Source: Pseudomonas sp. WJP1
GTDB lineage: Bacteria > Pseudomonadota > Gammaproteobacteria > Pseudomonadales > Pseudomonadaceae
NCBI RefSeq assembly: GCF_028471945.1
Contig: NZ_CP110128.1
Coordinates: 3,336,501-3,400,500, forward strand
Length of the DNA: 64,000 bases
Direction: 5' to 3'
Part shown: positions 25,669 through 34,776 of the stretch, piece by piece
Layout: each line of letters begins with the position of its first letter
Position numbering within the stretch: the first letter of the stretch is position 1
Made by a program: the position numbers and the translations under genes
The notes under the pieces: generated by a model
Database searches by the model: none
The model's input: only the letters and a program-made list of their open reading frames with translations
Told to the model about the DNA's origin: nothing

Positions 25669-26079
25669 TCAGTTTTGCAAGGGGACCAGCACTTTTTCGT
25701 CCGGCGACAACACCATGAATACCAACAGCTTCGCAGGTTTCGTTTTACTGGCATTTTTCGAGACCAGGTGTTCTGAGCCGGCGGGTTCGTACCAATACTC
25801 ACCAGCCTTGTACGTGACCTCTTTTTCGCCCTTCACCTGGGAAGTGATCGATCCCGAAAGCACATAGGCCATGGCGGTGCCGTCATGTTTGTGGGCGATG
25901 GACGCCTGGCCTGGTTTGTAGTCGACCTCAATCATCAAGGCTTTTTTGCCTGGGGCGTTTTTCAGCATCTGGTCCTGCAACACCGTGACCTTTTCTGAAG
26001 GGTCACCGGCCTCATGGGCAAACGCCGAAGCGCAAACGGTCAAGGCAAGGGCAGCGAGAGAGCAGCGCAAAAGGTTCAT
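25669..26079 (-). CDS. Periplasmic cupin-domain protein
   Basis: 136 aa. Sec signal peptide (LAALALTVCASAFA-HEAG), then a single cupin fold with metal-binding pattern HKHDGTAMAYVLSG and YEPAGSEHLV. Small cupins of this type bind metal and small ligands; substrate unknown. AGGTGA 6 nt before the ATG. It lies downstream of the ABM and MocR genes on the same strand, separated from them by a REPIN. Confidence 0.85.
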   Translation of the reverse strand: MNLLRCSLAALALTVCASAFAHEAGDPSEKVTVLQDQMLKNAPGKKALMIEVDYKPGQASIAHKHDGTAMAYVLSGSITSQVKGEKEVTYKAGEYWYEPAGSEHLVSKNASKTKPAKLLVFMVLSPDEKVLVPLQN

Positions 26080-26192
26080 GGTTCATCACCTGCAATGGTT
26101 GGTTGTCAGGGACCAATCTATTGCGCCGGGGGGGATAAACAAACAGCCAATTCTCGCGAAGGCCAGGGGACCAATGTACGACGCTGGAATGA

Positions 26193-26265
26193 AAAAGATC
26201 GCAGTCCCCGGAACGTTTGCAGAGGTACCCATACTCTGCAAACGCGGCCAAGGACTGCGATCTTT
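26193..26265. repeat. REPIN of the 'gatcgcagtcc' type
   Basis: Outer arms aaagatcgcagtcc / ggactgcgatcttt and inner arms cgtttgcaga / tctgcaaacg form a long hairpin 9 bp beyond the ABM gene stop. A different REP family from the 'gcgagcaggct' elements. Confidence 0.8.
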
Positions 26266-26274
26266 AACCGTGTC

Positions 26275-26568
26275 TTATCTGATCGGAAAGCTGTTGAAGT
26301 CGACGGCGTTGGCCAGCTGGCAATCGATCAGGTCGATGAAGCCTTGCACCTGGGGACTGTTGAAATGCGATTGCATCGCCGATTCCGATTGCCAGTGGGC
26401 GCTGACAGTCCAGCGATTACTGTCCTCAGGGCAGCGGTCGACCATATAGGATTCACAGCCCGGTAGTTCGCGCAGGGTGTCGACAATCTTTTGCAATTGC
26501 TTGCCCAGCTCTTCCGAGCGGCCGGCGACGGCCTGAACCTGTACGGTATTGATCACTTTGTAGGACAT
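26275..26568 (-). CDS. Antibiotic biosynthesis monooxygenase (ABM) family protein
   Basis: 97 aa dimeric alpha-beta barrel protein of the ABM/YgiN group, cofactor-free quinol oxidases or small-molecule monooxygenases. Typical features are VINTVQVQAVAGRSEEL at the start, the ELPGCESYMV strand and the W-x-x-SAHWQSESAMQSHF block. GAGGAG upstream of the ATG. It lies 100 bp beyond the MocR gene on the same strand and could be its target. Confidence 0.85.
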   Translation of the reverse strand: MSYKVINTVQVQAVAGRSEELGKQLQKIVDTLRELPGCESYMVDRCPEDSNRWTVSAHWQSESAMQSHFNSPQVQGFIDLIDCQLANAVDFNSFPIR

Positions 26569-26668
26569 TGGCTCACACTCCTCATTGAGGGATAACGCCT
26601 ATGCAGGATAGGCCTGCACCTGCGGACCACCAATAGCCAATCACCGAATAAAATCGCAGACCAATCCG

Positions 26669-28102
26669 TTAGGCAACCTGCTGCAAAATGTCCCGGAAAC
26701 GATCCAGGGCGATGTCAATGTCCAGGGTCTCGATGGCGCCAAAACCGAGGAAAAACCCCGCCTGGGGCGCTTGCTGGTAGAAAAAGCTGTCGATGGCATA
26801 GAGCCCGACTTCTACTTTTTTTGCCAGCTCGATCACCAGAGGCACGTCGATCGCGACCTTGCACAGCACCACCATGTGAAAACCCGCCGTGGTCGGCACC
26901 GCTTCAAGCCAGGGCGCGAGATCACCGGCCATGCGCGCCAGGATCCGCTCACGCCTGCCCGCGTAGATCGTATGGCAGCGACGAATGTGCTTGAGCAGGC
27001 AGCCCTCGGCGATGAATTTGGCCAGCGCCCACTGGGGCAGGGTGGAGGTGTGCAGGTCGGTGAGTTGTTTGGCGCGCACCACCGCCTCGAGAATCGCCGG
27101 CGGCAGGATCGCGTACCCCAGGCGCAGCTCTGGCAAAAGGGTTTTCGAGAAGGTCCCGACATAGGCCACGATCCCGCGCTCGTCCATGCTCTGCAGTGAG
27201 TCCGTGGGGCGGCCTTCATAGCGGAATTCGCTGTCGTAGTCGTCCTCGATAATGATCGCCCCCAGTTCATGGGCGCGTGCCAGCAGCGCGGCCCGGCGCT
27301 CCTGGCTCATGGGCATGCCCAGCGGGAACTGGTGCGAGGGGGTGACGTAGATCAGTCGCGTTCCGAGGGGGATTTTTTCCACCACAATGCCTTCGGCGTC
27401 CACCGGCACGCCAATCACCGTGGCGCCATGGGTGCCGAACAGCAGGCGCGCCGGGGGATAACCGGGGTCTTCCATGGCGACGATGCTGCCCGCTCGTATC
27501 AGCACCCGGGCAATCAGATCCAGCGCCTGTTGCGCACCATTGCACACCACCACGTCCTCATCCTGGCAATTGACCCCGCGAGAAAAGGCGATGTGCTGCG
27601 CGATGGCATTGCGCAGCGCCGGCAGGCCTTCGGGCAGGCTGTAGAAACCCTTGGACCCGGCGATCTGGCGCAAGGCGTGGGACGTACAACGCCGCCAGTC
27701 GTCCTGGGGAAACTGGCCCTTGCTGGTGGCGCCGCCAATGAAGTCGTAGCGCAGCGAGCCTTCCAGCGTCGGATGACGCAGAAACACCGGCAGGTTGCGC
27801 CAGGATTCGATCACCTCGCACCCGGCGAGCTCCGAATGGCTCTGCTTGCGCTCGATTTTCGAGACCCGGGCGTTGACGTAGGTGCCTTTGCCGATCACCC
27901 CCGTGAGGAAGTTTTCGTAGGTCAGCTGGGCATAGGTATCGGAGATGGTCTTGCGCGAAATGCCCAGTTGCTCGGCCAGCAGGCGACTGGGTGGCAGTTG
28001 CGTCCCGGCGGCCAGGCGTCCCGATTCGATAGCGCTGCGCAGTTGCGTATACAACTGGCCCGCCAGGTCCTTGCGTCCGTTAATGACAACGTGTAGTTCC
28101 AT
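26669..28102 (-). CDS. MocR/PdxR-type GntR regulator with aminotransferase domain
   Basis: 477 aa transcription factor. N-terminal winged helix (LYTQLRSAIESGRLAAG ... LGISRKTISDTYAQL, about 15-75) followed by a fold-type I PLP aminotransferase-like domain with the Schiff-base lysine in VGTFSKTLLPELRLGYA. MocR proteins sense an aminated metabolite or PLP and often control a divergent gene. Start at 28102 (MELHVVINGR), GGAG 10 nt upstream; the frame could start at a TTG (28123) but that is less likely. Divergent from the AhpD-like gene. Confidence 0.9.
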   Translation of the reverse strand: MELHVVINGRKDLAGQLYTQLRSAIESGRLAAGTQLPPSRLLAEQLGISRKTISDTYAQLTYENFLTGVIGKGTYVNARVSKIERKQSHSELAGCEVIESWRNLPVFLRHPTLEGSLRYDFIGGATSKGQFPQDDWRRCTSHALRQIAGSKGFYSLPEGLPALRNAIAQHIAFSRGVNCQDEDVVVCNGAQQALDLIARVLIRAGSIVAMEDPGYPPARLLFGTHGATVIGVPVDAEGIVVEKIPLGTRLIYVTPSHQFPLGMPMSQERRAALLARAHELGAIIIEDDYDSEFRYEGRPTDSLQSMDERGIVAYVGTFSKTLLPELRLGYAILPPAILEAVVRAKQLTDLHTSTLPQWALAKFIAEGCLLKHIRRCHTIYAGRRERILARMAGDLAPWLEAVPTTAGFHMVVLCKVAIDVPLVIELAKKVEVGLYAIDSFFYQQAPQAGFFLGFGAIETLDIDIALDRFRDILQQVA

Positions 28103-28304
28103 ACCGGCAAGGCTCCATGGCAATTGAGGCGCGTGTGCAGTGCCAGATTAACCTCAACTGGCGTTTATGCAGTAGTTGTGTGGCGCAAAAACCGCCAATT
28201 GGTCTGGGCCAAGTGGTCCACGGATAATTCGCTAAATTGGATATGTAACGCAGCATTAACAACGGCTACCTTGGCGGCACATCATCGCCCTATGAGGTCG
28301 CGTC
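28103..28304. promoter_or_regulatory. Divergent promoter region MocR / AhpD-like gene
   Basis: 202 bp. Two direct TGGTC-containing elements (near 28202 and 28215) could be MocR half-sites, which in this family are direct repeats; this is tentative. GAGG at 28294-28297 serves the AhpD-like gene. Confidence 0.4.
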
Positions 28305-28745
28305 ATGAACCCCCGCCTGGATTACTACAGTGCCTCGCCCAAGGCGATGAAAGCGATGATCGCCATGGAAGCGCTGACCAGCAGCCTGAGCATCGAGCAG
28401 GCGCTGCTGCACCTGATCAAGATCCGCGCATCGCAGCTCAACGGCTGTGCGTTCTGCACCGACATGCACTCGGTGGACGCCCGGCGCCTGGGCGAGACCG
28501 ACCGCCGCCTGTACTCCATCGTGGTCTGGCGCGACAGCAACTTCTTCAACCCGCGCGAGCGCGCCGCCCTGGCCTGGACCGAAGCGGTGACCCTGCTTTC
28601 GCAGGACCATGTGCCGGACGCTGTCTACGAGCAAGCCCGGGAGCAGTTCAGCGAGGGTGAGCTGGTGGACCTGACCATCGCGGTCACCACCATCAACAGC
28701 TGGAATCGACTGGCCGTGAGTTTTCGCCAGGCGCCCAGCGCCTGA
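28305..28745 (+). CDS. Carboxymuconolactone decarboxylase/AhpD-like protein
   Basis: 146 aa all-helical protein of the alkylhydroperoxidase D-like group. The redox motif is GCAFCTDMHS near residue 47 (CxxC plus downstream His), as in peroxidase-type members. The family reduces peroxides via thiols. Divergent from the MocR gene, a pairing common in Pseudomonas, so it is the prime candidate target of that regulator. Confidence 0.9.
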   Translation: MNPRLDYYSASPKAMKAMIAMEALTSSLSIEQALLHLIKIRASQLNGCAFCTDMHSVDARRLGETDRRLYSIVVWRDSNFFNPRERAALAWTEAVTLLSQDHVPDAVYEQAREQFSEGELVDLTIAVTTINSWNRLAVSFRQAPSA

Positions 28746-28818
28746 GCGGCTGTCATACGTCGTTCATGCAGATTGCGCAGGATGGAACTCCCAGTGAAAG
28801 ATCGACAGGGAGTCATCG

Positions 28819-29796
28819 ATGTCATTCATGGAAACCCGGGGCGCTCAGCCTGTAGCGCAATACCCCGCAGCCCTCGAAAAAACCACGTCCTGGCGCACCC
28901 GAGCGGCGCAGCTCGATCCGCTGCAGGCGCAGTGCTTCAGCGTGATCGCCCGTTGCGGCTGCTTCATGCAGGCGGCCCGCCGCCTCAACATCAAGGCAAC
29001 CCTGTTGCGCAAGCAATTGGCGCAGCTGGAAAAGCAGTTGCAGTGTTCGCTGTTCAGCCCTTCCGAGAACGGGTTGGTGCTCAGTCGTGACGGCCTGCAA
29101 CTGCACAAGCAGCTGACCGCATTGGCGCATGAACGCGACCTGCCGGTGATCGAGCAACCCATTGTGCGCCTGGCTGTCGCCGAGACGATCCTGCACGACA
29201 TCCTCGGTCGTGATCTGGTGGCGTTGTTGCGACGCAATGCCAGTGCGCGCCTGGACATCATTACCCTCGACAGCGAATTGTCCCTGCAGGCGGTCAGTGC
29301 CGACGTCGTGGTTTGGCTGGCGGGTACCGACTCGCCGCAGCCGGGCCCGAGTTTTGCCGTCAGCGAGCCGCAATGCCTGGCGCGACTCGACTACGTCCCC
29401 CATATCGCCAAGCGCTATTCACGGGTCGCCTCGCGACCCGACAGCCTCGATGACCTGGACGACTTCATGCTGGTGCAGTGGCAGCATGATCGGCAGATCG
29501 ACAGCTTTCGGCCCTGGAACGACCTGGTCGACCAGCGCCTGGCCGGGATCGTGCAGTCGCATTCCTATCCGCTGATGCTGGAGATGATCCGTTGCAGCGC
29601 CTGCATCGGCCTGTTGCCCGGCTACATGAGCCACTTCGACCGTGGCTTGATCGGTTTGCCGGGGCTGTTCCAGCCGCCGATGCAGCGCCAGGTGTGGCTG
29701 GCGGTGAATGCCGAGTCCGTGGGGGATGCGCAGGTACAGATGATTGTCGAGTTGATTCTCAGTACCTTCGAAGAGCGGCGGGAGTGGTTCCTGTAG
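28819..29796 (+). CDS. LysR-type transcriptional regulator
   Basis: 325 aa. N-terminal winged helix (LDPLQAQCFSVIARCGCFMQ followed by AARRLNIKATLLRKQLAQLE, about 32-75) and a C-terminal effector-binding domain (from about 110). The HTH is offset by an unusual 30-residue extension. GGGAG 9 nt before the ATG. It is downstream of the AhpD-like gene, 73 bp apart. Its stop codon TAG lies inside the following REPIN (ctgTAGgagcg), so the REP element defines the C-terminus REWFL. Confidence 0.85.
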   Translation: MSFMETRGAQPVAQYPAALEKTTSWRTRAAQLDPLQAQCFSVIARCGCFMQAARRLNIKATLLRKQLAQLEKQLQCSLFSPSENGLVLSRDGLQLHKQLTALAHERDLPVIEQPIVRLAVAETILHDILGRDLVALLRRNASARLDIITLDSELSLQAVSADVVVWLAGTDSPQPGPSFAVSEPQCLARLDYVPHIAKRYSRVASRPDSLDDLDDFMLVQWQHDRQIDSFRPWNDLVDQRLAGIVQSHSYPLMLEMIRCSACIGLLPGYMSHFDRGLIGLPGLFQPPMQRQVWLAVNAESVGDAQVQMIVELILSTFEERREWFL

Positions 29797-29892
29797 GAGC
29801 GAGCCTGCTCGCGAAGAACCAGACAACACCGCGGGGTGTCAGGCATCCCACGTCATCGTTGACGACCATCGCGAGCAGGCTCGCTCCTACAG
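29791..29892. repeat. REPIN overlapping the LysR stop
   Basis: Inverted pair ctgtaggagcgagcctgctc... / ...gagcaggctcgctcctacag. The first six bases lie inside the LysR reading frame and supply its stop. Confidence 0.9.
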
Positions 29893-29958
29893 GGTGTTTT
29901 TCCATGATGGATGCGTTGTAGAGTGGGCGGCCATGTCTGTATCAAGGATGAATCACCC

Positions 29959-30480
29959 ATGCCGCTCACTGACGCTGCCATCACCCTCGAACGCTTCGAC
30001 GAATCCCACCTCGACGGCGTTACCGCGCTGTACAACGACCCTGCGGTCACCCGTCAAGTGTTGCAAATGCCATATCAGTCCGTCGAAGTCTGGCGTAAAC
30101 GCCTGGAAGCGGACAACGAACGCTCGGTCAAACTGGTCGCGTTGCATCAGGGCGTCGTGGTCGGCGAGCTTGGCCTTGAACAGTTTTCACGTATCCGACG
30201 CAGTCATGCCGGCAGTTTTGGCATGGGCGTGGCGCCAGCCTGGCAGGGCAAGGGCGTGGGTTCGCAACTGCTGGCAGCGGCGCTGGACATCGCCGACAAC
30301 TGGATGAACCTGCGGCGGGTCGAACTGAGCGTGTATGCCGACAACGAAGCCGCCATCGGCCTGTACCGCAAGTTCGGCTTCGAGACCGAAGGACTGTTTC
30401 GCGACTATGCGGTACGGGATGGCGCCTACGTCGATACCTTGAGCATGGCGCGTTTGCGCCGCATGCCCAATAGCGATTGA
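29959..30480 (+). CDS. GNAT N-acetyltransferase (YhhY-like)
   Basis: 173 aa acetyl-CoA-dependent acyltransferase. Similar in layout to E. coli YhhY (amino-acid N-acetyltransferase): PAVTRQVLQMPYQS near the start, the acetyl-CoA loop GMGVAPAWQGKGVGSQLL near 93-110, and VELSVYADNEAAIGLYRKFG followed by YAVRDGAYVDTLSMAR. Start at 29959 after AAGGA, 10 nt upstream. Single gene between a REPIN and a hypothetical gene. Confidence 0.88.
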   Translation: MPLTDAAITLERFDESHLDGVTALYNDPAVTRQVLQMPYQSVEVWRKRLEADNERSVKLVALHQGVVVGELGLEQFSRIRRSHAGSFGMGVAPAWQGKGVGSQLLAAALDIADNWMNLRRVELSVYADNEAAIGLYRKFGFETEGLFRDYAVRDGAYVDTLSMARLRRMPNSD

Positions 30481-30572
30481 TCCATACCGCTCGCGCTTTT
30501 AGTCGTACGCGGGCGGCGCGCATCTGCCATGCTGAATGTCCGCAACACCGCTTCAATCAAGGGAACACCGCA

Positions 30573-31067
30573 ATGGACGACGTACGGCAACTGGGCGAGA
30601 TGCTTCGTCACTACGCAGAAAGCGAAGCGCACAAAAAGCAGCTGTTCGAGACGCAATCGGCCGAGTGGGCCAGGCGCATCGGGGAGTTGTTCGATCAGAT
30701 CCAGCAGTGGCTGGAGCCGGTCCTGGCGCCGAATCTGCTGGAGGTGAGCCGCGAAACGTATGTCGCGTCCGGGCCAAGTGTTCCGGTGGAAACGTCCACC
30801 TTCAAGACCGAAAAGCTGAGCATCCTGATCGCCGGCAAACCGGTGGAGTTCGTGCCGGATGTGATGGGTGCCGGCGGGCAGATTTCCCTGGCCGTCATGG
30901 GCTTTACCGCGGCGCGCTATGGCAGTGTTTCGCTGGTGTGCGTGCCGCCGTCCAATGGCTGGCAGTGGCGCAAGACCAATGGCCTTAAAGACCCGGATAC
31001 GTTTGTCTTCGACGCGGATTTTCTGGCGCAGCAGTTGCAGAGCTTGATTCCGCGCGAACGCGCTTGA
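30573..31067 (+). CDS. Conserved-looking hypothetical protein
   Basis: 164 aa, cytoplasmic, not recognised. The first 60 residues are amphipathic helix (LRHYAESEAHKKQLFETQ), the rest alternating strands (LSILIAGKPVEFVPDVMGAG). Start chosen at 30573 with GGGA upstream; the frame is open from 30477 but the extension reads like non-coding sequence. A hairpin follows. Confidence 0.7.
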   Translation: MDDVRQLGEMLRHYAESEAHKKQLFETQSAEWARRIGELFDQIQQWLEPVLAPNLLEVSRETYVASGPSVPVETSTFKTEKLSILIAGKPVEFVPDVMGAGGQISLAVMGFTAARYGSVSLVCVPPSNGWQWRKTNGLKDPDTFVFDADFLAQQLQSLIPRERA

Positions 31068-31076
31068 TCCGAGACG

Positions 31077-31101
31077 CCATCGCTGGGAAGCCAGCGATGG
31101 C
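31077..31101. terminator. Bidirectional hairpin between convergent genes
   Basis: Stem GCCATCGCTGG / CCAGCGATGGC with a short loop in the 49-bp gap between two convergent genes. No long T tract on either side. Confidence 0.65.
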
Positions 31102-31116
31102 ACTCTAAGCATCGCC

Positions 31117-31338
31117 TCAAATTTCGATATTCCCCCAACCCTTTGCGGGCTCTTCTGGTGCGACAGCATTTATGCGCTTGCCTGTAGCGGCTTCGACCCG
31201 CCGTGCGACCTCAGGGTCATCGGCAAACGGCATCAGGCTGGCATCGTCCAGGCTTTCGGCAGTCTGATGGCGCAGGCAGTATTCGATGGCGAACCACAGG
31301 AACACCACCCCCAGGCTATTCAGTACGATTTCAGTCAT
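31117..31338 (-). CDS. CcoQ-like small protein of an orphan cbb3 pair
   Basis: 73 aa. One N-terminal membrane helix (EIVLNSLGVVFLWFAIEYCL), then a hydrophilic tail. Its start overlaps the ccoN-type stop (31336-31340), so it is made with it. In P. aeruginosa the orphan ccoN4 is likewise followed by a small ccoQ4-type gene (PA4133-PA4134). The function is probably assembly or stability of the oxidase. Confidence 0.75.
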   Translation of the reverse strand: MTEIVLNSLGVVFLWFAIEYCLRHQTAESLDDASLMPFADDPEVARRVEAATGKRINAVAPEEPAKGWGNIEI

Positions 31339-32765
31339 CAGGCTATCTGTGCCTCACTTTCCGCCATCGCCACGTCGGACATCCGCACCGTCCGCCACAC
31401 GTTGTAAGCCATCACCAGCATGCCAGTGAGGAACAACACACCCCCGGCAAAACGCACCACGAACCCCGGATGACTGGCCTGCAAGGCTTCGACGAAGGAA
31501 TAGGTCAGCGTGCCGTCGTCGTTGATCGCGCGCCACATCAGGCCCTGGGTGATGCCGTTGACCCACATCGAGGCGATGTACAGCACGGTGCCGATGGTCG
31601 CGAGCCAGAAGTGCAGGTTCATCAGGCCGATGCTGTGCATCTGCGCGCGACCGAAGACCTTCGGTACCATGTGATAAGTCGCGCCGAAGGTGATCATCGC
31701 AACCCAGCCGAGGGCGCCGGCGTGCACGTGGCCGATGGTCCAGTCGGTGTAGTGGGAGAGGGCGTTGACCGTCTTGATCGCCATCATCGGCCCTTCGAAG
31801 GTCGACATGCCGTAGAAGGCCAGGGACAGCACAAGGAAACGCAGGATCGGGTCGGTGCGCAACTTATGCCAGGCTCCCGAGAGGGTCATCATGCCGTTGA
31901 TCATCCCGCCCCAGCTCGGCGCCAACAGGATCAGCGACATGGCCATACCCAGCGATTGCGCCCAGTCGGGCAAGGCGGTGTAGTGCAAGTGGTGGGGGCC
32001 GGCCCAGATGTAAAGGGTGATCAGCGCCCAGAAGTGCACGATCGACAAGCGATAGGAATATACCGGCCGGCCCGCTTGCTTGGGCACGAAGTAGTACATC
32101 ATCCCGAGGAATCCGGTGGTCAGGAAAAAGCCCACGGCGTTGTGCCCGTACCACCACTGCACCATGGCGTCGGTAGCCCCCGAATACACCGGATAGGACT
32201 TGAACCAATCCACCGGAATCGCCAGGTGATTGACCACGTGCAGCATCGCGATCACCACGATGAACGCGCCGAAGAACCAGTTACCGACATAGATGTGTTT
32301 GGTCTTGCGCTGGACCATGGTGGTGAAGAACACGATGGCGTAGGCGACCCAGACCAGGGTCATCCACACCGCCCCGGAGAACTCGATCTCGGCGTATTCC
32401 TTGGTGGTGGTGTAGCCCAGCGGCAACGTGATGAGCATCACCACGATGACCGATTGCCAGCCCCAGAACGTGAAGGCGGCGAGTTTGTCCGAGAACAGCC
32501 GCACCTGGCAGGTGCGCTGCACCGCATAGTAGCTGGCGGCGAATTGCGCGCTGCCGGCGAACCCGAAAATCACCAGGCTGGTGTGCAGCGGGCGCAAGCG
32601 CCCGAACGTGGTCCACGGCAGGTCCAGGTTCAACTGCGGCCACACCAGCTGCGAGGCGATCCACACGCCCATCGCCATCCCCACGACGCCCCAGATCACG
32701 GTCGCCACGATGAATTGGCGCACGACCTTGTAGTTGTAGGCCTGTCCGGTTGTTGTTGTGCTCAT
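31338..32765 (-). CDS. ccoN4: Orphan cbb3 cytochrome oxidase subunit I (CcoN4-like)
   Basis: Catalytic heme-copper subunit of a cbb3 oxidase, 475 aa with about 12 membrane helices. Family motifs include [25 protein letters not shown] and [11 protein letters not shown], which contain the heme and copper histidines. No ccoO or ccoP gene is adjacent, so it must use those made elsewhere. In P. aeruginosa CcoN4 is an orphan isosubunit that combines with other cbb3 operons, and its neighbours are the same siroheme reductase-type gene as here. Start at 32765 ([12 protein letters not shown]). No clean Anr box seen in the 337-bp upstream region. Confidence 0.88.
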   Translation of the reverse strand: MSTTTTGQAYNYKVVRQFIVATVIWGVVGMAMGVWIASQLVWPQLNLDLPWTTFGRLRPLHTSLVIFGFAGSAQFAASYYAVQRTCQVRLFSDKLAAFTFWGWQSVIVVMLITLPLGYTTTKEYAEIEFSGAVWMTLVWVAYAIVFFTTMVQRKTKHIYVGNWFFGAFIVVIAMLHVVNHLAIPVDWFKSYPVYSGATDAMVQWWYGHNAVGFFLTTGFLGMMYYFVPKQAGRPVYSYRLSIVHFWALITLYIWAGPHHLHYTALPDWAQSLGMAMSLILLAPSWGGMINGMMTLSGAWHKLRTDPILRFLVLSLAFYGMSTFEGPMMAIKTVNALSHYTDWTIGHVHAGALGWVAMITFGATYHMVPKVFGRAQMHSIGLMNLHFWLATIGTVLYIASMWVNGITQGLMWRAINDDGTLTYSFVEALQASHPGFVVRFAGGVLFLTGMLVMAYNVWRTVRMSDVAMAESEAQIA

Positions 32766-33102
32766 GATCAATGCTTCCACGGTTGCAAAGTCGGGCAACT
32801 GTAAAAACATCGGCAAATTCAAAACAGACTCAGGAAAAATTGATTTATGCGGATCAGATTCAAAGCGGCCTAAGCCCTGCTGGATTTCTTCTGATACGGG
32901 TTTTTCAAAGCCAGCTGAATCTGTAATGCAGATCAGCGTCGGTCCATAGTCACTACCTCAAACCGCCCTCCTGTAGGAGCGAGCATGCTCGCGATGGACG
33001 TGAACGATAACGAGTGAAGCCTGACACCCCGTGGCGCCCTCAGGTTTTTCGCGAGCAGGCTCGCTCCTACAGGGGGGACGCTCAACCTGATGAGGTATTT
33101 GG
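32766..33102. promoter_or_regulatory. Divergent region ccoN4-like / siroheme reductase gene, with REPIN
   Basis: 337 bp. The half near ccoN is AT-rich and should hold its promoter; the REPIN at 32971-33072 occupies the half near the reductase gene and ends 30 bp before its ATG. Confidence 0.5.
32971..33072. repeat. REPIN
   Basis: Inverted pair ctgtaggagcgagcatgctc... / ...cgagcaggctcgctcctacag in the 5' region of the reductase gene; a hairpin here would lie in or near its leader. Confidence 0.88.
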
Positions 33103-34776
33103 ATGTATCAGTACGACGACTATGACCGGGCACTGGTGTTCGAGCGGGTTGCGCAGTTTCGCGATCAGGTAGAACGCTTCATGACGGGAGCACTGAGCGA
33201 GGAAGAGTTCCTGCCGTTACGCCTGCAAAACGGCCTGTACATGCAAAAACATGCGTACATGCTGCGCGTCGCTATTCCCTACGGCACCCTGAGCGCCCGG
33301 CAGATGCGCACCCTGGCGAGCATCGCCCGGGATTACGATCGCGGCTATGGCCACTTCACCACGCGGCAGAACATGCAGTTCAACTGGATCGAACTGGCCG
33401 AGGTACCGGACATTCTCGAACGCCTGGCTCAGGTCAACATGCACGCCATCCAGACTTCCGGCAATTGCGTGCGCAACATCACCACCGAAGCCTTTGCCGG
33501 GGTCGCGGCCGACGAAATGATCGACCCGCGCCCGCTGGCGGAAATCCTGCGGCAATGGTCGACCATCAATCCGGAATTCCTCTACCTGCCGCGCAAGTTC
33601 AAGATCGCCATTTGCTCGGCCGAGCAGGACCGCGCGGCAATCATGATGCATGACATCGGGCTCTATCTTTACCCGGGCGACGACGGGCAAATGCTGCTGC
33701 GGGTGATCGTCGGCGGTGGCCTTGGGCGCACGCCGATCCTCGGCTTGCAGATTCGCCAGGACTTGCCGTGGCAGCACCTGTTGTCCTACGTCGAGGCGGT
33801 GTTGCGGGTGTACAACCGTCATGGCCGGCGGGACAACAAGTACAAGGCGCGGATCAAGATTCTGGTGAAAGCCCTGGGCATCGAAGCGTTCGCCAGGGAA
33901 GTCGAGGAGGAGTGGACGCACATCAAGGATGGCCCGGCGCAACTGACCCTTGAGGAGTTCGAGCGTGTGGCCGGTGCCTTCGTTGCGCCGCAATATCGCG
34001 AGCAGGCGGACACCAGCCTTGATTTCGGCACGCATCTGGCCCAGACCCCGGCATTCGCCCGCTGGGTGCAGCGCAATGTCCAGGCACACAAGGTAGCGGG
34101 TTATGCCAGCGTGGTGCTGTCGACCAAACCGGGCAGCAGCGCGCCGCCGGGGGATGTCACAGCCATGCAAATGGAGGCGGTGGCGCAGTGGTCAGAGCAT
34201 TTCGGTTTTGGCGAGATCCGCATCGCCCACGAGCAAAACATCGTATTGCCGGACGTGCCAAAAGCTGACTTGTTCACGCTCTGGCGCCTGGCTTGCGAGC
34301 ATAACCTCGGCAGCGCCAACGCCGGCTTGCTCACGGACATCATCGCCTGCCCCGGTGGGGACTTCTGTGCACTAGCCAACGCCAAGTCGATCCCCATCGC
34401 CCAAGCCATTCAAGCGCGCTTCGAAGACCTTGATTACCTGCATGACCTGGGCGACATCAGCCTCAACATCTCCGGCTGCATGAACGCCTGCGGTCACCAC
34501 CACATCGGCAACATCGGCATTCTTGGAGTCGATAAGAATGGCAGCGAGTGGTACCAGATCACCCTCGGTGGCGCCCAGGGCAAGCACAGCGCGTTGGGCA
34601 AGGTCATCGGCCCGTCGTTCAGCGCCGCGCAGGTGCCTGGGGTGGTCGAGCAGATCGTCGACACCTTCGTGCGATACCGCGAAAGTGAAGAATTGTTTGT
34701 CGACACCTTGCAGCGCATCGGCCTGGAGCCGTTCAAGGAGGCGGTTTATCCGAAAGTGCTGGAGGTGTCGGCATGA
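33103..34776 (+). CDS. cysI: Siroheme sulfite/nitrite reductase (CysI-like hemoprotein)
   Basis: 557 aa. It reduces sulfite to sulfide or nitrite to ammonia using siroheme and a 4Fe-4S cluster. Two ferredoxin-like/siroheme repeats; cluster cysteines in CPGGDFCALA and SGCMNACGHHHIG. N-terminal LQNGLYMQKHAYMLRVAIPYG and FTTRQNMQFNW are typical. Downstream DUF934 protein overlaps by 4 bp. In P. aeruginosa the equivalent gene (PA4130) lies near the orphan ccoN4. Assimilatory sulfite reduction is the default reading; nitrite use is an alternative. Confidence 0.9.
   Translation: MYQYDDYDRALVFERVAQFRDQVERFMTGALSEEEFLPLRLQNGLYMQKHAYMLRVAIPYGTLSARQMRTLASIARDYDRGYGHFTTRQNMQFNWIELAEVPDILERLAQVNMHAIQTSGNCVRNITTEAFAGVAADEMIDPRPLAEILRQWSTINPEFLYLPRKFKIAICSAEQDRAAIMMHDIGLYLYPGDDGQMLLRVIVGGGLGRTPILGLQIRQDLPWQHLLSYVEAVLRVYNRHGRRDNKYKARIKILVKALGIEAFAREVEEEWTHIKDGPAQLTLEEFERVAGAFVAPQYREQADTSLDFGTHLAQTPAFARWVQRNVQAHKVAGYASVVLSTKPGSSAPPGDVTAMQMEAVAQWSEHFGFGEIRIAHEQNIVLPDVPKADLFTLWRLACEHNLGSANAGLLTDIIACPGGDFCALANAKSIPIAQAIQARFEDLDYLHDLGDISLNISGCMNACGHHHIGNIGILGVDKNGSEWYQITLGGAQGKHSALGKVIGPSFSAAQVPGVVEQIVDTFVRYRESEELFVDTLQRIGLEPFKEAVYPKVLEVSA

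Noticed and set aside
32840..32860. Anr-like box upstream of the ccoN4-like gene
   Set aside because: TGAT and ATCA half-sites are present, but the spacing is 8 instead of 4 bases.
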